NCBI GenBank assembly: GCA_965205235.1
Contig: CBDBGD010000006.1
Coordinates: 62,001-126,000, forward strand
Direction of reading: 5' to 3'
DNA: 64,000 bases
Origin: CBDBGD01 sp965205235
GTDB taxonomy: Bacteria; Chloroflexota; Dehalococcoidia; Lucifugimonadales; UBA1127
In this document: piece by piece, positions 35,510-43,345 of the stretch
Layout: every line of letters begins with the position of its first letter
How positions within the stretch are numbered: the first letter of the stretch is position 1
Notes under the pieces: model-generated
Seen by the model: only the letters and a program-made list of their open reading frames with translations
Database searches by the model: none
What the model was told of the DNA's origin: nothing
Translations under genes and position numbers: made by a program

Positions 35510-36613
35510 CTACACGCCCGCCCCGGCCGCGAAGCCCACCACCGGGAGGGTCTTCTCCAGCGCGGTCAGCACGCCGTTGACGTCGTCGGGCGTCACGTAG
35601 CCCAGGTGGCCGATTCGGAAGACCTTGCCCTCCATGGCCGGCCCCTGGCCGCCCGCGACGACGACGCCGTGGTCGGAGCGCAGGGTCCCCAGGAGCTTAC
35701 CGGCCTCGACCCCTTCGGGGACCTTCACCGCCGTGACGGTGTTCGAGGCGTAGCTCTGGTCGCGGGCGAAGAGCTCCAAACCCAGCGCTACGACGCCCTC
35801 GCGCGTCATCTGCGCGACCTGAGCGTGGCGGCGATGGATGGCGTCCATGCCTTCCGCGAGCATCAGGTCCAGGGCGCGCTCCAGGGCAAACATGACGGAG
35901 ACCGCCGGAGTCCAGGGAGTCTGGCCTCGCTTGTAGTAGCTGACGTGCCGGTCCAGGTCGAGGTAGAAGCGGGGCGTCGTGGCGCTCTTCGACGCCTCCC
36001 ACGCCCGTGGGCCGACGCCGACGAAGGCCAGACCGGGCGGCACCATGAAGCCCTTCTGCGAGCCGGTGACGACGACGTCGCAGTCCCAGGCGTCAGTGTC
36101 CAGGGGAATGCAGCCCAGGCTGCTGATGGCGTCGACGAGGAGGAGAGCGTCGGACTCACGAACGACCGCGGCGATGGCCTGCAGGTCGTTGGTGACGCCG
36201 GTGGAGGTCTCGTTGTGCGTGACCGCGACGGCCTTGATCGCGGGGTCGGCCTGGAGCGCTGCGCGAATCGCGTCGGGGTCGGCGGCCTCGCCCAGGGGGA
36301 AGGAGAGCTTGGTGACGTCGGCGCCATAGGCCCCGGCGACCTGGCAGAAGCGGTCGCCGAAGACGCCGATGCTGACGCAGAGGAGCTTGTCGCCGGGGGA
36401 GAGGGTGTTGACCACCGCCGCCTCCAGCCCGCCGGTGCCGGATGCGGTGAGGATGGCGATGTCGTTGGTCGTGCGGAAGACCTTCTGCAGCCCATCGTGG
36501 CAGGCGGCGATGAGTGCGGCGAACTCCGGGCCGCGGTGGTTGATCATCTGGCGGGCCCCCGCCTGGAGCACCTCTTCCGGGCACGGAGTGGGACCGGGTA
36601 CACGCAGGTTCAC
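35510..36613 (-). CDS. Class V aminotransferase (serine/alanine-glyoxylate type), probable phosphoserine aminotransferase role
   Basis: 367 residues of fold-type I PLP enzymes. PGPTP and INHRGPEF at the N-terminus, HNETSTGV at 133-140, the PLP-pocket VDAISSLG at 160-167 and the Schiff-base Lys187 in GSQKGFM. Family members act as alanine- or serine-glyoxylate aminotransferases; direct coupling to serA suggests it supplies phosphoserine aminotransferase activity in place of a canonical SerC (inference). GTG 36613 follows GAGGAGG. Confidence 0.85.
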   Translation of the reverse strand: MNLRVPGPTPCPEEVLQAGARQMINHRGPEFAALIAACHDGLQKVFRTTNDIAILTASGTGGLEAAVVNTLSPGDKLLCVSIGVFGDRFCQVAGAYGADVTKLSFPLGEAADPDAIRAALQADPAIKAVAVTHNETSTGVTNDLQAIAAVVRESDALLLVDAISSLGCIPLDTDAWDCDVVVTGSQKGFMVPPGLAFVGVGPRAWEASKSATTPRFYLDLDRHVSYYKRGQTPWTPAVSVMFALERALDLMLAEGMDAIHRRHAQVAQMTREGVVALGLELFARDQSYASNTVTAVKVPEGVEAGKLLGTLRSDHGVVVAGGQGPAMEGKVFRIGHLGYVTPDDVNGVLTALEKTLPVVGFAAGAGV

Positions 36614-36693
36614 GGCGCCTCCTCTAGCGCACGGACACCCCTGACAGGGAGCGGCGCATGGGCATTGTAACAGGCAAGCGCTTAGGTGCGCTC

Positions 36694-36858
36694 CTACACT
36701 CCAGGAAGAAAGTTGAACGGCCCGGCGAGAATCCGCCAGAAGAACTCGAGCTTGTCTACGGGTTCAACGGTATCACTGGTGAACAGGTACATCAAAGAGA
36801 AGAAGACCCAAACACCCGTGCACGCGCCTCCTCCTTCTCTTGCCTTGCTCTTTTCCAA
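36694..36858 (-). CDS. Unrecognised 54-aa small membrane protein
   Basis: A short frame from TTG 36858 to TAG 36694 with a near-perfect ribosome site AAGGAGGT 8 nt upstream. The product has a charged N-terminus (MEKSKAREGG), one hydrophobic segment (TGVWVFFSLMYLF, residues 14-26), an acidic loop (DTVEPVDK) and an aromatic second segment (LEFFWRILAGPFNFLPGV) to the end. It lies 39 nt after ribF and 80 nt before the aminotransferase, on the same strand. No family recognised. Lower GC than its neighbours. It is real if the ribosome site is used; otherwise this is an intercistronic spacer. Confidence 0.5.
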   Translation of the reverse strand: MEKSKAREGGGACTGVWVFFSLMYLFTSDTVEPVDKLEFFWRILAGPFNFLPGV

Positions 36859-36897
36859 GACCCTTACCTCCTTGGGCAGGACTACTGGGTCGGGCGC

Positions 36898-37863
36898 TCA
36901 GTCAGGAGACTTCGCCTTCTTCTCCTCTGTTCCCGCGAATGCCCCCGCCAGGATGCGGCGGGTGAGGTCGACGTCCTGGTGCATGCGGGCGACGAGCGCG
37001 TCCGCGGTGTCGAAGGTCTGCTGACCTCGCAGGCGGGCCACGAACTCCAGTCGGACCTCCGCGCCGTAGAGCTCCTCAGAGAAATCGAGGACGTGGGCCT
37101 CCACGGCGCGCCGCCCGCCCCCAAAGGTGGGCCGGACTCCGATGCTGACCGCCGCGGGCCGGCGCACGTCCCCGACCCAGGCCCAGGAGGCGTAGACGCC
37201 GTCGCCGGGTAGGGCGAGGAGTGGGTCGACGGACAGGTTGGCGGTGGGGAAGCCGAGCCCGCGCCCGCGACCCTCGCCGCGTTCGACGACGCCGGACAGC
37301 GCAAAGGGTCGACCGAGCAGGCGAGCGGAATCCTCCACTCGGCCGTCGTCGAGGGCGCGGCGGACGGCGGTGCTGCTGACCATACTCCCCTGCCCCTCCA
37401 GTTCCAGGGCATCGACGGCATGGAGGGAGAAGTCCATCTCCTCGCCCAGTGCACGCAGGACGGGGACGGTACCCTCACGGTTGTGGCCCATGGCGAAGTC
37501 GGGGCCGACCACGAGGCCTCTCAGATCGAGGGCCGTGCGCAGCAGCGTGACGAACTCACCGGGCCGGAGCAGGGAGAGGTCGCGGTCGAAGGTGAGCGCC
37601 ACGACCATGTCCACCTCGCGGCCGAGGAGGGCCAGGCGGTCCTCGAGCGAGCAGACGTAGGGGACGGAGATTTCGGGACGCAGCACGGTTACGGGATGCT
37701 GACGCAAGGTGATCGCCGCGCTGCGGGCCCGTCGGGACGCCGCGTGCTCTCGCAGGGTGCGGAGGAGGTGGCGGTGACCGCGGTGGACGCCGTCGAAGAC
37801 GCCGATGGTGGCGAGGACGGGGCCCGACGAGGCGACGCGGGCGAGCTCTTCCCTGGCCTTCAC
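36898..37863 (-). CDS. ribF: Bifunctional riboflavin kinase / FAD synthetase
   Basis: 321 residues. N-terminal nucleotidyltransferase (IGVFDGVHRGHRHLL carries the HxGH-like site; GPDFAMGHNREG and SSTAVRRAL follow) and C-terminal riboflavin kinase (GRGLGFPTANL and the conserved Glu region VEAHVLDF). Makes FMN then FAD, needed by the acyl-CoA dehydrogenase and lipoyl dehydrogenase nearby. Ten bp after aroH. Confidence 0.95.
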   Translation of the reverse strand: MKAREELARVASSGPVLATIGVFDGVHRGHRHLLRTLREHAASRRARSAAITLRQHPVTVLRPEISVPYVCSLEDRLALLGREVDMVVALTFDRDLSLLRPGEFVTLLRTALDLRGLVVGPDFAMGHNREGTVPVLRALGEEMDFSLHAVDALELEGQGSMVSSTAVRRALDDGRVEDSARLLGRPFALSGVVERGEGRGRGLGFPTANLSVDPLLALPGDGVYASWAWVGDVRRPAAVSIGVRPTFGGGRRAVEAHVLDFSEELYGAEVRLEFVARLRGQQTFDTADALVARMHQDVDLTRRILAGAFAGTEEKKAKSPD

Positions 37864-37872
37864 ACGCGCTCG

Positions 37873-38289
37873 CTAGACCGCGCCGGGTCCCGGTGGAGTG
37901 GGGCCGTAGCCGCTCCCGCGGCCGGAGAAGCTCTGCTCTCGCAGGTGGACTGCGCCCCGGAGATAGACGTGGACAATCTCCTCCATGCGCTTTGTGGTGT
38001 TCACCATCACGAGGACGCGGATACACCTGGGCAGTCCGTCCGGGACGGCCATCTCGTGGCCGCAGAGCATGGGCGCCTGGGTCCATCCCATCTGCCGAAC
38101 GGCGGCGGCGGGGAACTCGGCGTTGAGGTCCGGGGTGGTGGTCAGGAAGAGGGCCGCCACGTCGTCGGGCTCGATGGCGTTGGCCGCGACGATGGACTCG
38201 CACATCTCGCGGGTGGCCGCGAGGATCGCCTCGCGGCTGTTTTCCTCCGCCGTCGTAGCGCCCCGGATGCCGCGACACACAAGGGTCAT
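37873..38289 (-). CDS. aroH: Chorismate mutase, AroH type
   Basis: 138 residues matching the trimeric Bacillus-type enzyme: CRGIRGATT near the N-terminus holds the substrate Arg, HEMAVPDGLPRCIRVLV the catalytic Glu and Arg. Converts chorismate to prephenate. Overlaps trpA by 4 bp (ATGA). The downstream step enzyme, prephenate dehydratase, is at 53604-54434. The tail is Gly/Pro-rich. Confidence 0.93.
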   Translation of the reverse strand: MTLVCRGIRGATTAEENSREAILAATREMCESIVAANAIEPDDVAALFLTTTPDLNAEFPAAAVRQMGWTQAPMLCGHEMAVPDGLPRCIRVLVMVNTTKRMEEIVHVYLRGAVHLREQSFSGRGSGYGPTPPGPGAV

Positions 38290-39104
38290 GATTCGCCTCC
38301 CGGTGGAGCAGCGCTGGGCTGCAGCTCGCGGAGGAACTCGCTAGCGGTCTCCGGCTCCCGGCCCGCCGGCGCGGCCGCCACTGCGTCGAGCAGGGCGCTC
38401 GCCACGACTGCGGCATCAGCGTACCGGCCCACGGCAGCCACGTGCTCCCTTCGGGAGATGCCAAAGCCGACGGCCAAGGGCAGGCTGGTCCAGCGCCGAA
38501 CTCGCTCGACCACGCTGGACGCCTCCTCGCCGACGGCGGCCCTGGCACCCGTGACGCCGGTGAGGCTGACGCAGTAGACGAAGCCGCCAGCAGTGGCGCA
38601 GGCTTGCCGAACGCGCTCCTCCGTGCTGGTCGGCGCGAGCAGGGGGACCAGGGCAAGCTCGTGACGAGCCAAGGTCTCTTGCAAAGGGCCCGCCTCTTCC
38701 GTGGGAAGGTCCGGCACGATGAAGCCGTCGACGCCGGCGGCCGCGGCAGTCTCGGCGACGCGCCCCAGCCCCGCGGCCAGCAGCGGGTTGTAGTAGCCCA
38801 TGGGCACAATGGGGACTCGCAGGCCCCGGCGGCGCAGCTCCGCGGCCGCTTCCAGGCACTGCATCAGGGTCACCCCCTGGCCCAGGGCGTGGAAGCTGGC
38901 GCGCTGGACGGTGGTCCCGTCTGCCAGAGGGTCGCTGAAGGGCACCCCCAACTCGATGGCGCCTGCGCCCGCGTCCTGCAACGCCAAGGCCATCTCGATG
39001 CTGGTCTCCACGCTGGGATAGCCAACGGTTACGAATGGGACAAGCCTCACCTGGTCACAAGCGTCGGGCTTTCGCAGGGACTGCTCCAGGTGGTGGGCGC
39101 CCAT
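38286..39104 (-). CDS. trpA: Tryptophan synthase alpha chain
   Basis: 272-residue TIM barrel. ELGVPFSDPLADG carries the catalytic Glu and Asp, followed by GYYNPL and SLTGVTGA. Cleaves indole-glycerol phosphate to indole and passes it to TrpB, which is not in the window. Sits 4 nt after the CPBP protease gene, an unusual neighbour. Confidence 0.94.
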   Translation of the reverse strand: MGAHHLEQSLRKPDACDQVRLVPFVTVGYPSVETSIEMALALQDAGAGAIELGVPFSDPLADGTTVQRASFHALGQGVTLMQCLEAAAELRRRGLRVPIVPMGYYNPLLAAGLGRVAETAAAAGVDGFIVPDLPTEEAGPLQETLARHELALVPLLAPTSTEERVRQACATAGGFVYCVSLTGVTGARAAVGEEASSVVERVRRWTSLPLAVGFGISRREHVAAVGRYADAAVVASALLDAVAAAPAGREPETASEFLRELQPSAAPPGGES

Positions 39105-39108
39105 CAGC

Positions 39109-39804
39109 TCACCGCGCCAGGCTCAAGGCCAGGGCGTTCTGGAACGCGTGCGCGGTGACGCAGGCCCAGATGGAGCCGGCGCGGAGGAAGAGCCAGCCCA
39201 GCAGCAAGCCCAGGATGAGGGCGGGAAGCAACAGTCCAATGGCCCCGTGAGCGACGGAGAAGAGGGCGGCGGAAGCGACCACGGCGCCCCAGGGGCCAAG
39301 GGAGGGAAGCAGCCCCTGGAGGACGAACCCCCGGAAGAAGACCTCTTCGGCTAGGGGGGCGAGGAAGACCACGACGCCGATGACGGCCGCGTACTGCACG
39401 GGCATCGCGCCCCGCAGGAGGGCCGGTGTCTCCGGGGGAAGGAGGGCGTCGACGCCGGAGGCCCTGGCGGCGAGGACGACAAGGCCGGTCAGGGAGATGC
39501 TGGCCAGGAGGACGAGCAGGGGCAGGCCAAGGTGTACGCCGACCCCGGCTGCTCGGAAGCCGAGGGCCCGCCAGGAGAGCCGCCGCCTCACGGTGAAGGC
39601 CCACACGACGGCCAAGAGGAGCAGCTCCAGAAGGCCCACGACGACGAGGGTTCCGGCGACGCCGGAGAGCACCCCGGCCCTGGAGGCCAGCGCCCCTACG
39701 CCGAGCAGCACCAGCGCGCCGGCCAGAGCCAGACCGATACCGGAGAGCGTATCGCGACCGCTCCATGGCGCCGGGGAACCCGCGAGGTAGCGCTGCGCGT
39801 CCAT
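39109..39804 (-). CDS. CPBP family intramembrane metalloprotease (Abi/CaaX type)
   Basis: 231 residues with about six to seven membrane helices. EEVFFR gives E153, E154 and R158; His186 (FSVAHG) and His219 (TAHAFQN) are the other conserved catalytic residues of CPBP proteases, homologues of eukaryotic Rce1. Substrate unknown; in bacteria linked to peptide processing or immunity. Heads the trpA-aroH-ribF-small ORF-aminotransferase-serA run; a TATCAT -10-like element lies about 40 nt upstream. Confidence 0.88.
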   Translation of the reverse strand: MDAQRYLAGSPAPWSGRDTLSGIGLALAGALVLLGVGALASRAGVLSGVAGTLVVVGLLELLLLAVVWAFTVRRRLSWRALGFRAAGVGVHLGLPLLVLLASISLTGLVVLAARASGVDALLPPETPALLRGAMPVQYAAVIGVVVFLAPLAEEVFFRGFVLQGLLPSLGPWGAVVASAALFSVAHGAIGLLLPALILGLLLGWLFLRAGSIWACVTAHAFQNALALSLAR

Positions 39805-39923
39805 ACCAAGTCCAAATCGACTGAATTGCAGCTTGCGGATGATACCATGGCCGTACGCGGGAGGACAACGAAGACGGCCGGGGGCCTGCTGGAGGTCCGA
39901 GGAGGCGCCGGAGCCCGCCGAGA

Positions 39924-40184
39924 CTACGAGTCGGCGACGCCCCGCGCCTTGATATAGTCCACGGCGTTCTGGACCGTGCGGATCTTCTCCGCATCCTCGT
40001 CGGTGATCTCCAGGGGCTGGCCTTCAGTTGCGAACTCCTCTTCGATGGCCATGATGAGCTCGACGAGGTCCAGGGAGTCCGCGTTGAGGTCCTCGGTGAA
40101 GGAGGCGTCGGGCACAACCTGGTTTTCGTCCACGCCGAGACGGTCCACAACCACCCGGGTGAGTCGCTCTTGAATCGTCGCCAT
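39924..40184 (-). CDS. acpP: Acyl carrier protein
   Basis: 86 residues from ATG 40184 (TAGGAG upstream; an ATG at 40208 would touch nusB). Acidic four-helix protein with Ser37 in LNADSLDLVEL as the phosphopantetheine site. Carries growing fatty acyl chains. Final gene of yceD-rpmF-fabD-nusB-acpP. Confidence 0.95.
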   Translation of the reverse strand: MATIQERLTRVVVDRLGVDENQVVPDASFTEDLNADSLDLVELIMAIEEEFATEGQPLEITDEDAEKIRTVQNAVDYIKARGVADS

Positions 40185-40208
40185 GTTTTCCGCTCCTACG
40201 TCGTGCAC

Positions 40209-40691
40209 CTAGGGGTGCACATGCTCCATGATAGCGCCCAAGACGCCGTTGACAAAGCGGGACGAGCTCTCACTTCCGAGCAGTTTTGCGAGCTCGACGC
40301 CCTCATTGATGGCGACTTTGGGCGGGACACGACGGTCAACCATGATCTCATAGATGGCGAGTCGCAAGAGGTTGCGGTCGACGCCGGCGAGCTGGTCGAC
40401 GGGCCACGCCGGGGCCTGGGCCTGAATGCGCTCGTCCAAGGTCTGACGGTGTTCCAGCACGCCTGCGACCAACTCCTGGGCGAAGCTCCGACCGTCCCCG
40501 CGCAGGGGGACCTCCGGGAGCGACCAGGCGGCGCACGCCTCCGGGGAGTGCCCGGTCACGTCCACCTCATACAACACCTGGAGGGCAACCATGCGAGCAC
40601 GTCGACGGGGGGGCAGATGTGCCCATCCCTTTTCGTCGGCGTCCGCCTCGATGGGGACTGCCTCCGGCCTGGAGGTCACATACGATGTCAC
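40209..40691 (-). CDS. nusB: Transcription antitermination factor NusB
   Basis: 160 residues, all-alpha. RRRARMVALQVLYEVD opens the NusB domain after a 28-residue extension; VDRNLLRLAIYEI and PPKVAINEGVELAKLLGSESSSRFVNGVLG are the family blocks. Part of the rRNA antitermination complex with NusE (S10). Follows fabD by 2 nt. Confidence 0.93.
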   Translation of the reverse strand: MTSYVTSRPEAVPIEADADEKGWAHLPPRRRARMVALQVLYEVDVTGHSPEACAAWSLPEVPLRGDGRSFAQELVAGVLEHRQTLDERIQAQAPAWPVDQLAGVDRNLLRLAIYEIMVDRRVPPKVAINEGVELAKLLGSESSSRFVNGVLGAIMEHVHP

Positions 40692-40693
40692 AG

Positions 40694-41647
40694 CTACGCC
40701 GCCAGTCCCGCAATGGCCTTCAGGTCCCCAACGCTGGTGGTCTCAGCTTCAGGGTGCGAGCGCTTCACCAGGTTCGACAGAACCTTGCCCGGGCCGATCT
40801 CGTAAAACTGGGTCACGCCGGCGGCGGCCATGTGGTCGAGGGAGCGCTTCCACTGCACGCAGCCGCAGAGCTGCTCTTTCAACTCAGTCTTGATCTCCGT
40901 CTCCGTGGTGAGGGGAAGGCCGGTGCAGTTGGCCACCACGGGCACCAGAGGCGAGTGGAAATCGGCCTCCTCCAGCGCATGGGCGATGCCCTGGCTGGCA
41001 TGTCCCATAAGTCGAGTGTGGAAAGCGCCGCTGACCTGGAGCCGCACGAGGCGCCGGGCGCCTCTCATGGCGGCCAGGTCCATTGCTCGGGCTAGGGCGA
41101 CCCGCTCCCCGGCGATGACAATCTGGTCTTCAGCGTTCACGTTGGAGATCTGTGCGCCGGTCTCTCGGCAGACCTCCTCCACCGTCAACTCGTCCAGGCC
41201 GAGCACCACGGCCATAGCGCCGGGCTGCTGCTCCGAAGCCTCCTGCATGAGGCGGCCGCGCTCCCGGACGAGCCGCAAGGCGTCGGTCATGTCCAGGACG
41301 CCTGCGGGGACGAGGGCCGTGTACTCGCCAAGGCTGTGGCCGGCGACGAAGGACGGGGAGGGAATGCCCTCCGGGCCCAGCGCCTCTTCCATCGCACGCA
41401 TGCAGGCGAGGCTGACGGTGACGATGGCGGGCTGTGCGTTGACGGTGCGGGTCAGCTCGTCCTCCGGCCCCTCGAACATGAGGCGGCTGAGGGACGTGTG
41501 GAGGATCTCGTCGACCTCCTCGAAAACCGAGCGCGCGGCGGGGGAGTTCATGGCGAGCTCCCGGCCCATGCCCACGTGCTGGGTACCCTGACCGGGGAAG
41601 AGGAACGCCGTCTTCCCGGGGCTAGGAAGCACCCCATTAGATGACAT
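40694..41647 (-). CDS. fabD: Malonyl-CoA:ACP transacylase
   Basis: 317 residues. FLFPGQGTQHVGMG at the N-terminus, active-site Ser in AGHSLGEY, the substrate Arg in RERGRLMQ and a catalytic His in GAFHTRLM. Loads malonyl groups on ACP. ATG 41647 follows TAGGAG. Downstream of rpmF, with a hairpin in the spacer. Confidence 0.95.
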   Translation of the reverse strand: MSSNGVLPSPGKTAFLFPGQGTQHVGMGRELAMNSPAARSVFEEVDEILHTSLSRLMFEGPEDELTRTVNAQPAIVTVSLACMRAMEEALGPEGIPSPSFVAGHSLGEYTALVPAGVLDMTDALRLVRERGRLMQEASEQQPGAMAVVLGLDELTVEEVCRETGAQISNVNAEDQIVIAGERVALARAMDLAAMRGARRLVRLQVSGAFHTRLMGHASQGIAHALEEADFHSPLVPVVANCTGLPLTTETEIKTELKEQLCGCVQWKRSLDHMAAAGVTQFYEIGPGKVLSNLVKRSHPEAETTSVGDLKAIAGLAA

Positions 41648-41668
41648 ACAAATTACTCCTACGAGTGG

Positions 41669-41695
41669 TTATCCGAGACCAGTCGGTCCGGATAA
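41669..41695 (-). other. RNA hairpin in the rpmF-fabD spacer
   Basis: TTATCCGGACC and GGTCTCGGATAA pair as an 11-bp stem with one bulged A and a GACT loop. No U-run follows, so it is not a standard terminator; it lies about 12 nt before the fabD ribosome site. Confidence 0.6.
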
Positions 41696-41727
41696 GCAGG
41701 CCTTTCAGTTGTAAAGTTGCCGGTCAT

Positions 41728-41925
41728 CTAGCCCGGCGCTTCGTCCCCGCCCACAGCCACTATCTCCCGTCCGCGGTAGTGGCCGCAGAGAGGGCAAACG
41801 TGATGAGAAGGCTTTGCACCGTGACACTGCGGGCAGCGGGAGATCCCTCCCGTGCGACCGCGGAAGTGTGCAGCGCGGGAGCGCTGCTTGGACTTGGACA
41901 TTTGCTTCTTTGGAAGTGGTGGCAC
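41728..41925 (-). CDS. rpmF: 50S ribosomal protein L32
   Basis: 65 residues from GTG 41925. PKKQMSKSKQRSR is the L32 basic start, and CPQC...CPLC is its zinc ribbon (zinc-binding form). Position beside yceD is a standard pairing. The GTG is preferred over longer frames because L32 proteins begin at this point. Confidence 0.95.
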   Translation of the reverse strand: MPPLPKKQMSKSKQRSRAAHFRGRTGGISRCPQCHGAKPSHHVCPLCGHYRGREIVAVGGDEAPG

Positions 41926-41935
41926 GTCGAACCCC

Positions 41936-42469
41936 CTAGGACTCGGCCTTACCGGCAGAGAGAAGCTCCAGCAGAGGCTGCCAGCGAGGGTCCGTCGCCT
42001 CGTTTGCACAGCCGCAGGAGACCTCGTTGCGGTTGGCGCCGCACTGCGAACACAGCCCCAGGCAATCGAGCCGGCACAGGGGCTTCAAGGGCTGAACGGT
42101 CAGGGCCGTCTGCCGGACCGCCTCGCACAGGTTCACCTCGTGCGAGGGGCTCAAGCGGAAGGCGCCCTCCTCCACGTCAAGGGAGGTCAGGGTCTTGCCC
42201 GTGGCCATGTCCACGACCGGATAGAACTGCTCGTCGATTGGGAGGCCCAAGGACTGACTGAAGCTCCCGAGACACCGGCTGCACACAAAGGGCGCCGTAG
42301 TCTTCAGGAAGCCTCTGGCCCAGACGCCTCGGTCTGTTCGCATGAACTCCACCCACCCGTGCGCAGACGCGATACCCGTGTCTTCCAACGGTGGGAAGTC
42401 TTCCTCGACGTCGTACCGTCGGGTGGCCCCGATGGACTCCTTTAGAAGCTGGGCCACATCAAATCGCAT
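41936..42469 (-). CDS. yceD: YceD/DUF177 family protein (large ribosomal RNA accumulation protein)
   Basis: 177 residues from ATG 42469. FVCSRCLG in the centre and a C-terminal CRLDCLGLCSQCGANRN Cys cluster are the DUF177 features. Needed for 23S rRNA accumulation in E. coli and plants, and nearly always encoded with rpmF. Ten bp upstream of rpmF. Confidence 0.9.
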   Translation of the reverse strand: MRFDVAQLLKESIGATRRYDVEEDFPPLEDTGIASAHGWVEFMRTDRGVWARGFLKTTAPFVCSRCLGSFSQSLGLPIDEQFYPVVDMATGKTLTSLDVEEGAFRLSPSHEVNLCEAVRQTALTVQPLKPLCRLDCLGLCSQCGANRNEVSCGCANEATDPRWQPLLELLSAGKAES

Positions 42470-42506
42470 AGCAACACCAAGGGCCGCTATCAACAACTTG
42501 GGCGAG

Positions 42507-42536
42507 ATTGTAGACCTCCCCACTCGGACATGTCAA
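42507..42536 (-). promoter_or_regulatory. Promoter of yceD-rpmF-fabD-nusB-acpP
   Basis: Minus strand: -35 TTGACA (42536-42531), 18-nt spacer, -10 TACAAT (42512-42507), about 38 nt before the yceD start. Among the best sigma-70-type matches in the window. Confidence 0.75.
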
Positions 42537-42570
42537 TAAGGGTTGCTACATTTTTCACACATCTGCCCCC

Positions 42571-43257
42571 TCAGGGCGTCTCCAAGACCTGACGCAGAGC
42601 GGCGAACACACCGTCGAACATCTCATGGGTCAGCCGCCCGGTCTGGGTGTTGCGCTGGCTGGGGTGGTACGAGGAGAGCAGGGTCACGCCGTGAGGAAGC
42701 GTGACTGCGCTCGCGTGCGAGAAGCGCGGCCGCGGGCGCGGGGTCTCCACACCCCGCTCGCGACACGCCAGCAGGTACGCGTCGAACGCGATGGCGCCCA
42801 GGGCCACGACAGCCCGGAGGTCTCGGAACCAGTCCAGCTCCTCGTGCAGGTAGGGGCGGCAGGCGACGAACTCGTCGGGCGTGGGCTTGTTGTCGGGCGG
42901 GGCGCAGCGGACCGCGGCGGTGACGTAGACGTCGCGCAGCCGCAGGCCGTCGTCGAGATGTCGCGAGATAGGCGAGTTGGCGAACCCCGCACGGTGCAGG
43001 GCGCCGTAGAGCATGTCGCCGCTGCGGTCGCCGGTGAAGACGCGCCCGGTGCGGTTGCCTCCGTGGGCCGCGGGGGCGAGGCCAATGACCAGCGCTCGGG
43101 CGTTGGGGTCGCCGAAGCCGGGCACGGGGCGGCCCCAGTACTCCCAGTCACGGTACATGCGCCGCCGCTCCCGCGCCACCCGCTCACGGTACTCGACGAG
43201 CCGCGGGCAGCGGGTGCAGGCGACGATGCGCCGGTTGAGGTCGTCCAGGTCAGTCAT
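42571..43257 (-). CDS. udgb: Family 5 uracil-DNA glycosylase (UdgB type)
   Basis: 228 residues. GLAPAAHGGNRTGRVFTGD (residues 59-77) is the family 5 signature, lacking the polar Asp/Asn of family 1; Cys14, Cys17, Cys118 and Cys133 are the [4Fe-4S] ligands, and SYHPSQRN near the end is motif 3. Removes uracil, hypoxanthine and related deaminated bases. Divergent from the ThDP enzyme gene. Confidence 0.93.
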   Translation of the reverse strand: MTDLDDLNRRIVACTRCPRLVEYRERVARERRRMYRDWEYWGRPVPGFGDPNARALVIGLAPAAHGGNRTGRVFTGDRSGDMLYGALHRAGFANSPISRHLDDGLRLRDVYVTAAVRCAPPDNKPTPDEFVACRPYLHEELDWFRDLRAVVALGAIAFDAYLLACRERGVETPRPRPRFSHASAVTLPHGVTLLSSYHPSQRNTQTGRLTHEMFDGVFAALRQVLETP

Positions 43258-43309
43258 TCATCCTCCGCCGCCATGGGCTCCGCGGTCCGGCTGCCAGTGC
43301 AGGCCCTCA

Positions 43310-43318
43310 TGCTATACT
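43310..43318 (+). promoter_or_regulatory. Extended -10 promoter of the ThDP enzyme gene
   Basis: TGC-TATACT, 27 nt before ATG 43346; no clear -35. Confidence 0.55.
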
Positions 43319-43345
43319 CTCGGCAACCCAACGTGGAGACCCCTC

